From Monodelphis domestica (taxonomy: Eukaryota > Chordata > Mammalia > Didelphimorphia > Didelphidae), in the NCBI RefSeq assembly GCF_027887165.1, contig NC_077228.1, positions 179,172,499 through 179,236,498 of the forward strand: a DNA stretch of 64,000 nucleotides, read 5' to 3'. The notes beneath the pieces are model-generated. The model was not told the DNA's origin. It did no database searches and was given only the letters and a program-made list of their open reading frames with translations. The translations under genes and the position numbers were made by a program. Positions 1-11,600 of the stretch are shown here, piece by piece (position 1 is the stretch's first letter; the number at the start of each line of letters is the position of its first letter).

Positions 1-757
1 GATACAATGAGATGCTAGGTACCTAAAAGGGTCGGGCAAGTTTTGTCTTAATGAGATTAGTTGACTCAGCTGTGTTTTCACTGGTTCAGACTTACTGAGG
101 AGATTTGTCGACTTAGCAGGAATTCAGATGGGCAGTCCTTTGGAAAGCGTCTACAGTGATTGGTAGATGTAGGGACTTGGGGAGGTGACATGGGAGAAAA
201 ACCCCTATATAAGAAAAAAACAGAATCTCTTGAGGAGAGATATCCCTTTGGAGAAAGCCTTTTGGAGGATCTCTGATGAGGACCGCTTGGGAAGAATCTC
301 TTGAGAGAGGCCTTTTGGAACAGTCTCTGGCTGGAAGGCTCTCTGGTGAAGTCAGCTGAGATGGAGCTGGCCTGATGTCACTAGAATCCTTGGTTAGTCA
401 GACCTTGTGGTGAGTGTTAAAAAACTGACTGATTTCTCTCTTAAGACTCAGGTCTAGGCCATATTGGCTTGAGGCCCTTCATACTTATTCCTTTCTTACT
501 CTCTCTCTCTTTCTTTGATTACTCATTGTATTGTTAATTAAAAATCTCTATAAAACCCAATTGACTTGGGTATTTGAATAATTGGGAATATTTCCCTGGC
601 GACCACCTTATATTTGATTTAAAAACCAAGACACTGTAGTGAAACATATTTCTGTGGTCAAATTTACTCACCCTCTCTTATATCTATCACAATTTATATC
701 TTCCACCATTTTAACTCACTACAGTTTAAGACCTCAACCATTTTAAATCTCACAACA
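1..757 (+). mobile_element. solo LTR (left end outside window)
   Basis: A TATATAAG box at 206-213 is followed by a stretch shared with the LTR at 6457-7134: GGGCAGTCCT, then GTGATTGGTAGATGT and GGTCTAGGCCAT, in the same order. It ends with CA at 756-757, where a MAR1-type SINE resumes. No gag, pol or env sequence is present. Confidence 0.7.
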
Positions 758-875
758 CTTCTTAGCTGAGTGACCCTGGGTATTTAACACCATTTGCCTA
801 GCCCTTAGCATTATTTTGCCTTGGAAGCAATACACAGCACTGATTTTAAGATCAAAAGTAAGAATTTTTAAAAAA
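758..875 (+). repeat. MAR1-type SINE, 3' half, cut by LTR
   Basis: The second half of the SINE consensus is seen (GTGACCCTGGG, TTGCCTAGCCCTTA, CTTGGAAGCAATACACAG). Its 5' half would lie left of the window, beyond the LTR. Confidence 0.75.
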
Positions 876-1401
876 TTTTCTTCTGAGCTCTGAGATTCTG
901 TGCCCTTATAAATTTATGAAGTTGTCTTCTCTAGGTATGTCAGTTTGTCCTCATTATACCTCTCAGTTCCTGATTGAGATGCTAATGTCATCCACTGCTG
1001 TTCTGAGGACCCTGCTAGTAATGGTAATGAGAACCACTTTTCTGATCATCCTTTGATCAATGAGTAGAGAGAGAAAAGAGAACTCAGTCCTCTCTCTCCA
1101 TTTTCACCACCAATAGACTCACTGCTTCTAGAATATTTAGTTGGAATCCTCACACACAGGTCCAGAGGTATACCTTAATTTTTCAACCAATATTAATGTA
1201 TGTGCTGTTTGGTACCATTTAATTTCATTCAACAATAGAAGTACTGCACTCTTCCCAAACTGACTAAGTATTTATTTATACTAGTTTACATCTATGATTA
1301 ACTAATTGATTCAATCAAGTCTGGGCCTTCCATGTCCACATTAATTAGAGTAAGAGTTTCCATTCCTAGCCTTATGGATTTTACTGAATAATATTACAGT
1401 T
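876..1401. other. no recognisable feature
   Basis: Unique-looking AT-rich sequence with no coding or repeat signature that I could identify. Confidence 0.4.
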
Positions 1402-1416
1402 AAATTTACTTTTTTT

Positions 1417-2656
1417 TTTTACTTTTAAACATTATTTTATTTGTTCATTTTCAAACATTATTCCTTGGAAATAAAGATCATTTTCTTTTCCTCCCCCCCT
1501 CCCACCACCCCTCCCATAGCCGACACGCAATTCCACTGGGTATCACATGTGTCCTTGATTCGAACCCATTTCCATGTTGTTGGTATTTGCATTAGGGTAT
1601 TCATTTAAAGTCTCTCCTCAATCATATCCCCTCAACCCCTGTAGTCAAGCAGTTGCTTTTCCTCGGTGTTTTTACTCCCACAATTTGTCCTCTGTTTGTG
1701 GATGGTGTTTTTTTCTCCTAGATCCCTACAGATTGTTCAGGGACATTGTATTGACACTAATGGAGAAGTCCATTACGTTCAATTGTACCACAGTGTATCA
1801 GTCTCTGTGTACAATGTTTTCCTGGTTCTGCTCCTTTCACTCTGCATCACTTCCTGAAGGTTGTTCCAGTCTCCATGGAATTCCTCCACTTTATTATTCC
1901 TTTGAGCACAATAGTATTCCATCACCAACATATACCACAATTTGTTCAGCCATTCCCCAATTGAAGGGCAGCCCCTCATTTTCCAATTTTTGGCTACCAC
2001 AAAGAGCGCAGCTATGAATATTCTTGTACAAGTCTTTTTCCTTATTATCTCTTTGGGGTACAAACCCAGCAGTGCTATGGCTGGATCAAAGGGCAGACAG
2101 TTTTTTTATCGCCCTTTGGGCATAGTTCTAAATTGCCCTCCAGAATGGTTGGATCAATTCACAACTCCACCAGCAATGAATTAATGTCCCTACTTTGCCA
2201 CATCCCCTCCAACATTCATTACTTTCTTTTGCTGTCATGTTAGCCAATCTGCTAGGTGTGAGGTGATACCTCAGTGTTGTTTTGATTTGCATCTCTCTGA
2301 TTATCAGAGATTTAGAGCACTTTTTCATGTGCTTATTAATAGTTTTGATTTCTTTGGCTGAAAATTGTCTATTCATGTCCCTTGCCCATTTATCAATTGG
2401 AGAATGGCTTGATTTTTTGTACAATTGATTTAGCTTTTTATAAATTTGAGTAATTAGACCTTTGTCAGAGGTTTTTGTTATGAAAATTGTTTCCCAATGT
2501 GTTGCTTCCCTTCTCATTTTGGTTACATTGGTTTTGTTTGTACAAAACCTTTTTAATTTGATGTAATCAAAATTGTTTATTTTACATTTTGTGACTCTTT
2601 CTATGTCTTGCTTGGTTTTAAAGTCTTTCCCTTCCCACAGATCTATACATGTATAC
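1417..2656 (-). mobile_element. 5'-truncated L1, 3' end of ORF2 and 3' UTR
   Basis: On the minus strand, codons from 2658 to 2128 and then 2063 to 1779 read as the C-terminus of L1 ORF2 ([31 protein letters not shown]). A poly-A tail lies at the low-coordinate end. The 15-bp target duplication AAATTTACTTTTTTT flanks it at 1402-1416 and 2657-2671. The ORF is truncated and broken. Confidence 0.92.
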
Positions 2657-2889
2657 AAATTTACTTTTTTTAAAAGGTCATAATCTTGCCAGAAGACATT
2701 GATAGGAAATTAATGATAGCATATTTCAATATTCTACTCTCAGAATACAATAAATCAAATATTTTAAAAGAATGAAGAAAAAAGAGTTAAGAAAGTGTTA
2801 GTGGAAGCAAATTTAATACAAATGTGAGAATTTGATAGAAAAAGTGGAATGATCTCTAAGTTCTTTTCAACTCTAAACTCTTAAACTAT

Positions 2890-3575
2890 GGTTCTACCCA
2901 TCAGATTAATAAAACTGGCAAAAAAGGAAAATTATAAATTTTTAAGAGCTATAGAAGAATAGACACTTTAACACACTGGCATGAAATTATGAATTGTCTG
3001 GTCATTCTGGAAAGAAATTTGAAATTATGCCCCCAAAGTTACTAAACTACATATATTCTTTAACCCAGTGATACCATCCATAGGTCTATACCACAAAAAT
3101 ATTTTTTTAAAAAGGGAGAAAATAGGGACCAAAAAAAAGCAGTAGCAAAGAGAAATTAAAAGGATTCCTATCAATTGGGAAATAGTTGAAAAAATATGAT
3201 ATAAGATTGTGATAGATTCCTAAGGGATGGTTTCAGACAAACTTGAAAAGACTTTATAAACTAAAACAGAGAGGAGAACTAACAGGATAGTTTATACAAT
3301 AATGATAACATTGTAACAATAAACCACTTTGAAAGACTTTAGAATTCTGATCAGCATAATAACTAACCACAATTCCAGAGGATCAATAATGAAGCATGTT
3401 ATTCATCTCCCCAAAGAGAGGTGATGGACTCTAGGTGCAAATTGAAACATAGCAAATAAGTGAATTTGTTTCACTTGACTATATGTACTGGTTACAAGGG
3501 TTTTGTTTTTCATTTTCTTTTTTCAATTGGGAGGAAGAAGGGGAAAAAGAAAACATTTTTGTTCTTTAAAATTAA
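2890..3575 (+). mobile_element. old L1 3' end fragment
   Basis: The order of motifs (single-host ORF2 tail, GATGGACTCTAGGTGCAAATTG, then a T-rich 3' UTR) resembles diverged marsupial L1 3' ends such as the one at 55000-55500. Heavily decayed. Confidence 0.5.
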
Positions 3576-3582
3576 ATTTAGA

Positions 3583-3784
3583 GGGGGCAGCTGGGTAGCA
3601 CAGTGGATTAAGAACCAGTCCTAGAGACGGGAGGTCCTAGGTTCAAATCTGGCTTCAGCCACTTCCCAGCTGTGTGACCCTGGGCAAGTCACTTGACCCC
3701 CATTGCCTAGCCCTTACCACTCTTCTGCCTTGGAGCCAATACACAGTATTGACTCCAAGACGGAAGGTAAGGGTTTAAAAAAAA
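3583..3784 (+). repeat. MAR1-type SINE, full length
   Basis: tRNA-like head (GGGGGCAGCTGGGTAGCACA), box-B-like GGTTCAAATC, MIR-like core GTGACCCTGGGCAAGTCACT and tail CCAATACACAGTATTGACTC then poly-A. Imperfect flanking duplication AAATTAAATTTAG / AAATTAAACTTAG. Confidence 0.95.
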
Positions 3785-3789
3785 AATTA

Positions 3790-4575
3790 AACTTAGAAAT
3801 TAAGTAAAATCTTCTACAATGAACATGCCTTTTATTTTTTAAATATACATAAAATATACACAAAAGAAATCATGTTCAAGGTCAACAGTAAACTTAGAAA
3901 AGAAGAAATTGCAAATCATATTTATAGTTTATAGAGCAATAAAATAGATGTAAACAATGATAACATGATCAAAAGCAGCAGGTCTCCATTGAAATAAAAA
4001 TGGTATTCAATAATATTTGGGTTAAAGAATAAAATTAGGAACAATACAAGTTTCTTAAAAGATTATGACAACATGAATATAACATCAAAATGTATGGAAC
4101 CCAACTAGACTGGTATTTAGAGGTAAACCTAAAGTGTTGAATTGCTATATCAACCAAAAGAAAAACTCAATAAATCAAGATGGAATTTAAGAAAGTTAGA
4201 AAATTAATAAAGAAACATGCCGAAAGCAAGGTTAAAAAAAATTGTCAAGAAAATAAAGCAGAAAGTTGAATAGTCTGGGAAAACTCTCCCAGTCCTTTTA
4301 TCTCTTTGAATTATGTTCCTCCAGACCCAAGACATGATTTATAGAGAGACTTGGCAAAACATCATTGTCCAGTCATGGGAAATTGGTTGACCTTCTTCCT
4401 CTGTGTGGGATTGTTTTTTTTACACTAAAGAATTAGGGCACCTCCTTTGCATTGCATTTCATTCATCTTCCTTTCTCTGATCATGTGACTGAGATTTCCT
4501 CTACTGTGGTAACAGTAAAGGTAGAGATAAAAGTCATAGCAACATGCAGAAAGGTGACCAGAGGAGACATGGGTG
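3790..4575. other. no recognisable gene
   Basis: A-rich sequence; 3790-4270 may be degraded L1 in plus orientation, but I could not confirm it. Confidence 0.3.
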
Positions 4576-4579
4576 CAAT

Positions 4580-5330
4580 CAGGAGCCATTTCTTTTTTCT
4601 TTAAATTTTTATATCATATACATGTAAATTTTCATATGATACTATTTGTTTTTACATCATCTTCATTTGCCAATAAACCTCTCCTCCAACCAAGAGAGCC
4701 AACTCATAATAAAGAAAAGAGAGAAAAGCGGTTTAATAAAGTTAATTGACACCAGGTTCAGCAGCAATGTTCCATATCTGTAGTTCCCCACCTCTCCAAA
4801 GAAAGGAAAGAGGTAATTATATCTCTCCCTTGGGATTATTTGATTATTATTATTAACATGTTTTCCAAATGAACACATGGTATTTAAGTTCAATGTTTTG
4901 TTATTATTCTTTTTTTTGGACATTATTATAGTCATTATAAATGTTATTTTTCTGTTTCTTCTTACTTCATTTTGCATCAGTTCATTTAAGTCTTTCTGTT
5001 TCCCTGCTTTCATCATATTAATTATCTTTTACAATGCAATAATATTCAACTGCATTCATGTTCCATAATTTGTTTAGCTATTTCCTAAATGATAAGTATC
5101 TACTTTGTTTACAGTTATTTATGAAGAGTACCAAAAAAAAATGCTACTAGAAATACTTTGGTGTATATGGGACCTTTCTATCCTTGACCACCTTTGCTCA
5201 AGCATGCCTAGCAGGGAGATCTCTGTGTCAAAAGGCATGTACACTTTAATGACCATTTTAGCAAATTCCACCTACAGCATTAGGGTGCTTGCCTTTCTAC
5301 AACGTTTAACATTTACTATCTTCATCTAGA
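4580..5330 (-). mobile_element. old L1 ORF2 3' fragment
   Basis: Plus-strand text such as TTGTTTAGCTATTTCC, GTATATGGGACCTTTC and TGTCAAAAGGCATG is the reverse complement of the L1 ORF2 tail and 3' UTR in a diverged form. All frames are broken. Confidence 0.6.
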
Positions 5331-5383
5331 AATTCCATTGTACCTGTTTTTGCTAATGTAATAAACTAGATAATGTAGCTTCA

Positions 5384-5834
5384 AATGGCTGTGTGGGGCT
5401 TATTGACTTCTTGTTCACTGAAACCTGCAAGCTGAGCATAATCAACAGTATTTCCCCTCCATTTCTCCATTGCCAGTTGTATGATGGGCAGCAGGACATA
5501 ATCAATGAATCCTAACCTGAAGGAAGTAGTTTTAGGACTAATTAAAGATATAACAACAGAGGTACGTTTATTCAATGACCCTCTGACCATTAATATCAAG
5601 CAAGATATATAACAGAGAAATGCATTCTTGCCAAAGGGGTTTGCTGCTATCATGAAGGATGCCCAGGACAGAGTTCCATATGAGAATTGCCTAAAAATAG
5701 AAGTTCTACAAATGTTCTTGTTTGCAAGTGACTGTATTGATTGTATTAAGTATCAGAAATTTGCAGAGCCTCCTAAGTTATATCCATATTCACTTAAAAG
5801 AATTCAGCTTTTCCATAAAAGAAAAATTAAGTGA
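5384..5834 (+). pseudogene. decayed protein-coding remnant, parent not recognised
   Basis: A plus-strand reading runs 5384-5509 (GLIDFLFTETCKLSIINSIS), shifts frame near 5508, then runs on to 5834 (LKEVVLGLIKDITTEVRLFN; KGFAAIMKDAQDRVPYENC) with one in-frame TAA at 5610-5612. The composition is protein-like (IEVLQMFLFASDCIDC) and no intron is visible, so it may be a processed pseudogene or a fossil exon. A minus-strand frame over 5381-5653 is open but looks less protein-like. I do not recognise the parent family. Confidence 0.4.
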
Positions 5835-5984
5835 ATGAAGAATACCTCTTATCTAGACCATGATATGCAGTTGGATGCATAATGAATAAAGTTACTCAGG
5901 CCCAGAATCAGAGAGTGAGGTTACCTCTGAGAAATAATGCAGTATTTTTTAATAACCCTAAGTTTTTTCCTGAAACTGTAGACC

Positions 5985-6178
5985 AACATTTTTAAAAATC
6001 CTTTATCTTCTGTCTTAGAATCAATGTTGGTTCTAAGGCAGAAGAGTGCTAAGAGATAGGCGTTAGGAGTTAAGTGACTTGCCCAGGGCCACATAGCCAG
6101 AAAGTATCTGAGGTCAAATTTGAACCCAGGACATCCTCTCTCTAAGCCTGGCTTTCAATTCAGCTGTCCATCACAGGC
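5985..6178 (-). repeat. MAR1-type SINE
   Basis: Reverse-complement copy: AAAAATCCTTTATCTTCTGT tail, GTGACTTGCCCAGGGCCACA core, TTTGAACCCAGGACATCC box B region. Confidence 0.9.
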
Positions 6179-6332
6179 CAATTTTTTAAATAAAAATGAC
6201 TTTCTGGCAACATTTTATGTCCAGAAGTCATAGAATATAAAGTCTGAAAAATCAAAGTTGAGATTAATAGAAGAGGTACATGATATGTATACAAGGATAC
6301 TTTGTAACACATTACCAATCAAGAACTGTGCA

Positions 6333-6456
6333 GGGGGGCAGCAGGGTAACTCAGTGGATTGAGAGTCAGACCCAGAGATGGGAGATCCTGGGTTCAAATC
6401 TGGCCTCAGACACATCCCAGTTGTGTGACCCTGGGCAGTCACTTAACCCCCATTGC
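6333..6456 (+). repeat. MAR1-type SINE, 5' part, interrupted by LTR
   Basis: Head and core up to AACCCCCATTGC. The rest of the same copy resumes at 7135 after a solo LTR. Confidence 0.93.
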
Positions 6457-7134
6457 TGTGAATCTTAAAACTGCTCAGACTGTACCTTGGAAGATTTGGT
6501 TAAGTTTTTCCCCTATTGTAACAAAGGAGGTAATGTATTTTGATTGATCAGTAATGTATTTGAGAACTTTTTAAATTACTCCACCCTGCTCAGACAGTGC
6601 CTTAGGGGAAGATAAAGTTGCAAATTGCTGATTGAACAATGAAAAGTCCCCAACTTATACTTATACTGAAGCAAAAACCCTAAGCTAGGTGTTCTATTTT
6701 TAGATCTAATACAAAAGGGTGCTAAGTACCAAAAAAGTTAAATTAATCACTAAAGGTCAAGCAACTTACAAAAGGCAAGCTTAGCAAAAGAGATGTAAAG
6801 TACTCAGAAGATTTGATCTAACCAGAGAAGGTGAGAACTAAAGAGTGATGAGAACTAAGAATGGGCAGTCCTGGGAAAAAGCATCTACTGTGATTGGTAG
6901 ATGTGAAAATTTAGGGGAGGTGACATAAGAGAAAATTCTCTTTAAAAGGAGCTCTCTGAACTCAGTTCAGGAGTTCAGGAGTTCAGAGGAGGGTCTCAGA
7001 ACTCAGTTCAGGAGTTGAGGATTTCAGTGAAGGACTGGAGTTTGCTTGGGACGATCTTGTGGTGAGTGATAAAGACTGACTCTCTCTTCCTTAAGGCTCA
7101 GGTCTAGGCCATTTGGTGGTTTTTCGAGGTTACA
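6457..7134 (+). mobile_element. solo LTR inserted in a SINE
   Basis: Begins TGTGAATC and ends GGTTACA (TG...CA), flanked by the 4-bp duplication TTGC at 6453-6456 and 7135-7138. Shares blocks with the LTR at 1-757. No internal retroviral region. A 4-bp duplication is typical of class I elements. Confidence 0.85.
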
Positions 7135-7219
7135 TTGCTTAGCCCTTCCCATTCTTCTGCCTTGGAACCAATATACAGTATTGATTCTAAAGCAGAAGGT
7201 AAGGGTTTAAAAAAAAAGA
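7135..7219 (+). repeat. MAR1-type SINE, 3' part
   Basis: Continues exactly from 6456: TTGCTTAGCCCTTCCCATTC through CCAATATACAGTATTGATTC and an A-rich tail. Confidence 0.93.
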
Positions 7220-7404
7220 ACTGTGCAGATAAGTAGTGTAAAGGATGTTGTCAGAAATGTAGGTTTATCAACCACTGAGATAGAAAGATAAGTAATAGAT
7301 AGCTCCTGTCTTCATTAGTAATTTCATAATGTTAAAGTATCTTAGAAGAAGACTCCCAGAATGTTAGGTGGACCCCCATTGAAGTTTTATGGGGCACACA
7401 GAAA

Positions 7405-7862
7405 AGTCACATAGATGTGGCTCCTTATCACACCTGCAAGATCAAGTACAAAATCATCTGTTTGATATTCAAAACCCTTCATGACCTGGTCCCCTTCCGC
7501 ACACCCCATTTCCAGTTAGATCTTATTCTCCATCATGTACTCTTTGATTCAATGACATTGACCTCCCGGTTGTTCCTTAAACAAGACTCTCCATCTCTCA
7601 CCTGTCTGGCTGGTCCCCCATACCTAGGATGCTCTGCTTCCTCTCAACCTCCTGGCTTCTTCCCTGGTTTACTTTAAGTTCCAACTACAATCCCATTTTC
7701 TATAGAAAGCTTTTATGAACTTCTCAGTTCTAATGCTTCCTCTCTTTTAATAATTTCTATGCATCCTTTATCTAGTTTGTTTGTGTTCTCCTCCAAGAGA
7801 CTGAGAGCTTCTTAAAGGCAGGGACCAATTTTTGCCTCTTTTATATCCCCAAGGCTAAATCT
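7405..7862 (+). mobile_element. L2 LINE 3' end fragment
   Basis: Typical ordered L2 blocks: CTGCAAGATCAAGTACAAAA, CCCTTCATGACCTGGTCCCC, then GAGAGCTTCTTAAAGGCAGG and TATATCCCCAAGGCTA. Confidence 0.85.
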
Positions 7863-8640
7863 CTATTCTCCAACCTCTAGCCTAGAAGATGGCAAAACTT
7901 GGTGCTTCAGCCCTGCAGGAACAAAACTGGGAAAATTCTTGCCATCTCTTGGGTAAGGGTTCCTCATCTTTCTGAAAGGGAATAGTAGTACTCTATCTAG
8001 GGCTTGCAGCTTGACTGGAGCTGGTGGAGAGGAGACCCATAATAAGTTTTGTGACACTGGAGAGTAGGATCAGAATTCGGAGGGCCAGGTTGTATGGGTC
8101 AATTAGCCACGAGGAGTATCAAGACAAAAGCTTTGTTACTAAAACCTCCTTAGACTACAGACCCCAAAGTGGTAATTCTATGTGTCCTTAGTCTCTTTTG
8201 AAGAAGCCTGAATGAATTCTTTTCTCCTGGGCATGGAATTCTCTATTATTTTTAACTATATAAAGTATTAATCATCTGGCCCTGGCTAGTCTGAGTGTAC
8301 TTATTGGGGAATGGAAGAAGGCAATCAAGGGAGGAACAAGAAAAGAAAAGAGGTTAGTTTTTTTAATCATGAGATATTTTGCAAAATGTTTATCTCTGGC
8401 TGGGAGGAGAGAACAAGAGAGACAGAAAGAGAGGAGGGAGGGAGGGAAGGAAGAAGGAAGGGGAGAAAAATTACGTATCTTTTTATATGACTTCCCAAAA
8501 CAGAAAAGGAATAGCACACTGGGAAACTCATCTAAGTAATAAGTCAATAGGGTGGAGGATGGATAAACAGAAATGGTTCAACAAACTTGCTGTCCCACTC
8601 TCACCTCACCACTGCTACAAAATTTAAGAGGTCAAGTGAG
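7863..8640. other. no recognisable gene
   Basis: Contains a purine-rich GGGA/GGAA tract at about 8411-8466. No coding or repeat family was identified elsewhere. Confidence 0.4.
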
Positions 8641-8649
8641 TATAGTAGC

Positions 8650-8760
8650 TAGAGGACTGACCTTGAAGTGTGGAATTCCTGGGTTCAAGTTCAACTTCTG
8701 ATCCAAATTAGCTGTGAGAAGCCATTTAACTTCTTATTGCCCCCAGGAAACCGCTCAGAT
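8650..8760 (+). repeat. MIR-related SINE fragment
   Basis: Ordered but diverged signals: TAGCTAGAGGACTGACCTTG, CTGGGTTCAAGTTC, CCATTTAACTTC. Confidence 0.5.
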
Positions 8761-9221
8761 TATAAATGATCAAAAAAGTCATTTTGGTGGAAGGAGCTTA
8801 AATCTCCTGGAGTTAGCCTACGCTAAAATGCTGATTCAGGCCAAAGCAAGATTTAGACCTGGTTGAGTCTGTTATAAAGATCAATAGAACCTGAGGCTGT
8901 CATATTGTTTAATGGATCCTGAATAACAACTTTTTCTTTTATTATTTCTCATACAGATAGTAAAATAGGGGAGGCAAACTGCCAATTATTTCAAATGTCA
9001 AATTGTTTGAATTTTGAATCATTTATCATAGAATTATATAAATACAATGCAGCATCTAACATAATATATTTAGTGCTTAAGGATTTATTTAGGGCAGTTT
9101 TCTTTTTATTAAGTAAATATATTTAGTCTATCATTTAAAATTGTAATGTTGACTGAAATTTACCCAGAAGTGACTAGAAAATAAAGTACTTAAATTTTTT
9201 TTTGTGATCTTTTGATTGAAT

Positions 9222-9407
9222 TTTTTTTTAAACCCTTATCTTGTGTCTTAGTACCAGTTCTAAGATAGAAAAGCAGCAAGAATTAGGCAATCGGTTAAGT
9301 GACTTGTTCAGGGTCACACAGCTAGCAAGTGTCTAAGACCAGTTATGAACCCAGGTCCTCCTGTCTCCAGGTCTGGTGCTCTATCCACTGTGTTACCTCG
9401 CTGGCCC
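9222..9407 (-). repeat. MAR1-type SINE
   Basis: Reverse-complement copy with T-tract, AACCCTTATCTTGTGTCTTA, GTGACTTGTTCAGGGTCACA and TATGAACCCAGGTCCTCC. Confidence 0.9.
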
Positions 9408-9424
9408 TGAATAGAATTTTAATG

Positions 9425-9551
9425 AGGGAGAAGCAGTATGATATAGTGGAGAATTGGCCTTGGAGTGATAAAAGAGCTGAGCTCAGCCTCAGTCTTTGAC
9501 TTAAACTATTTGCTATGTGATCCTGGAGAAGCCATTGAACCTCTAAGTGTT
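9425..9551 (+). repeat. THER1/MIR-like SINE, 5' part, interrupted by L1
   Basis: GTATGATATAGTGGAGAATT head and GTGATCCTGGAGAAGCCATT core. The copy appears to resume at 11495 after the L1. Confidence 0.65.
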
Positions 9552-9565
9552 CTAAGCAACTCTTT

Positions 9566-11480
9566 TTTTTGACATTTATTTGTTTATTTGTTTGTTTTCC
9601 TTTTAAACATTATTTTATTTGGTCATTTTCAAACATTATTCATTGGAAACAAAGATCATTTTCTTTTCCTCCCCCCCCCTTCCATAGCCTATGCGCAATT
9701 CCACTGGGTATCACATGTGTCCTTGATTCGAACCCATTTCCATGTTGTTGGTATTTGCATTAGGGTGTTAATTTAAAGTTTCTCCTCAATCATATCCCCT
9801 CAACCCCTATAGTCAAGCAGTTGCTTTTCCTTGGTGTTTTTACTCCCACAATTTCTCCTCTGCTTGTGGATAGTGTTTTTTCTCCTAGATCCCTGCAGAT
9901 TATTCAGGGACATTGCATTGACACTAATGGAGAAGTCCATTACGTTCAATTGTACCACATTGTATCAGTCTCTGTGTACAATGTTTTCCTGGTTCTGCTC
10001 CTTTCACTCTGAATCACTTTCTGAAGGTTGTTCCAGTCTCCATGGAATTCCTCCACTTTATTATTCCTTTGAGCACAATAGTATTCTATCACCAACATAT
10101 ACCACAATTTGTTCAGCCATTCCCCAGTTGAAGAGCAGCCCCTCATTTTCCAATTTTTGGCCACCACAAAGAGCGCAGCTATGAATATTCTTGTACAAGT
10201 CTTTTTCCTTATTATCTCTTTGGGGTACAAACCCAGCAGTGCTATGGCTGGATCAAAGGGCAGACAGTTTTTTTATCGCCCTTTGGGCATAGTTCTAAAT
10301 TGCCCTCCAGAATGGTTGGATCAATTCACAACTCCACCAGCAATGAATTAATGTCCCTACTTTGCCACATCCCCTCCAACATTCATTACTTTCCTTTGCT
10401 GTCATGTTAGCCAATCTGCTAGGTGTGAGGTGATACCTCAGAGTTGTTTTGATTTGCATCTCTCTGATTATTAGAGATTTAGAGTACTTTTTCATGTGCT
10501 TATTAATAGTTTTGATTTCTTTATCTGAGAACTGCCTATTTATGTCCCTTGCCCATTATCAATTGGAGAATGGCTTGATTTTTTTGTACAATTGATTTAG
10601 CTCATGGTAAATTTGAGTAATTAAACCTTTGTCAGAGGTTTTGATGAAGATTGTTTCCCAATTTGTTGCTTCCCTTCTGATTTTAGTTACATTGGTTTTG
10701 TTTGTACAAAAACTTTTTAATTTGATGTAGTCAAAATTGTTTATTTTACATTTTGTGACTCTTTCTAAGTCTTGCTTGGTTTTAAAATCTTTCCCTTCTC
10801 AAAGACCTGACATGTATACTATTCTGTGTTTGCCTAATTTACTTACAGTTTCCTTCTTTATGTTCAAGTCATTCATCCATTTTGAATTTATCTTGGTGTA
10901 GGGTGTGAGGTGTTGATCCAAACCTAATCTCTCCCATACTGTCTTCCAATTTTCCCAGCAGTTTTTATCAAATAGTGGATTTTTGTCCCAAAAGCTGGGG
11001 TCTTTGGGTTTGTCATAGACTGTCTTGCTGAGGTCATTTACCCCAACTCTATTCTACTGATCCTCCTTTCTGTCTCTTAGCCAGTACCAAATTGTTTTGA
11101 TGACTACTGCTTTATAGTATAGTTTGAGATCTGAGACTGCAAGTCTTCCTTCCTTTGCATTTTTTTTTCGTGATTTCCCAGGATATTCTTGATCTTTTGT
11201 TCCTCCAAATGAACTGCCACTGGGGGCTCAGCACTCTGGGTTGGGGGGGAGGGGATCCCAGGACCTTCCTTCTGCCTTCCTGCTAGACCCGAGTGTTCTC
11301 GGATTCTGGTTTTTGGGGAGTGTACCTTTTGAATTGAGTCCAGCAGGAGGGTTCCTTGCTCTGTCCTGTTGTTAAGTTTTAATTTCAGTCCCCTAGGAGC
11401 ATTCAGTTTGTGATCAGTAAGGAAAGGTTTTCAAAGGTCTGAACTTTTGCTGCTTCTAAGCCGCCATCTTGACCGGAAGC
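9566..11480 (-). mobile_element. L1 with internal deletion joining 5' UTR to ORF2
   Basis: On the minus strand it begins at 11480 with an L1-like 5' UTR (CTTCCGGTCAAGATGGCGGC), runs to 11214, and then jumps into ORF2 at 11213 (FIWRNKR, later DLKLYYKA and RKEDQ, with frameshifts and stops). It ends with ORF2 tail, 3' UTR and poly-A at 9566. The 14-bp duplication CTAAGCAACTCTTT flanks it (9552-9565, 11481-11494). Near-identical to the 1417-2656 copy where they overlap. ORF1 and most of ORF2 are missing. Confidence 0.9.
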
Positions 11481-11494
11481 CTAAGCAACTCTTT

Positions 11495-11600
11495 AAGAAA
11501 ATAAATGGCAGAGGAGGTACCAACCTGCACTGGTAGTAGGAGATCACTTGTCTCAGAGTTCTCTATACAAATTAAAAATAGCTCTATTTCCTATGTCTAT
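11495..11600 (+). repeat. THER1/MIR-like SINE, 3' part
   Basis: AAATGGCAGAGGAGGTACCA and CCTGCACTGGTAGTAGGAG correspond to the block found at 62220-62290 (GAAGGTGTTGACTTGCATTG). Split from 9425-9551 by the L1. Confidence 0.6.

Noticed and set aside
1779..2658. Minus-strand frames with protein-like sequence
   Set aside because: They are L1 ORF2 C-terminal remnants in a 5'-truncated copy, not a host gene.
3583..3784. tRNA-like head with box-B-like GGTTCAAATC
   Set aside because: It is the promoter part of a tRNA-derived SINE repeated many times in the window, not a functional tRNA gene.
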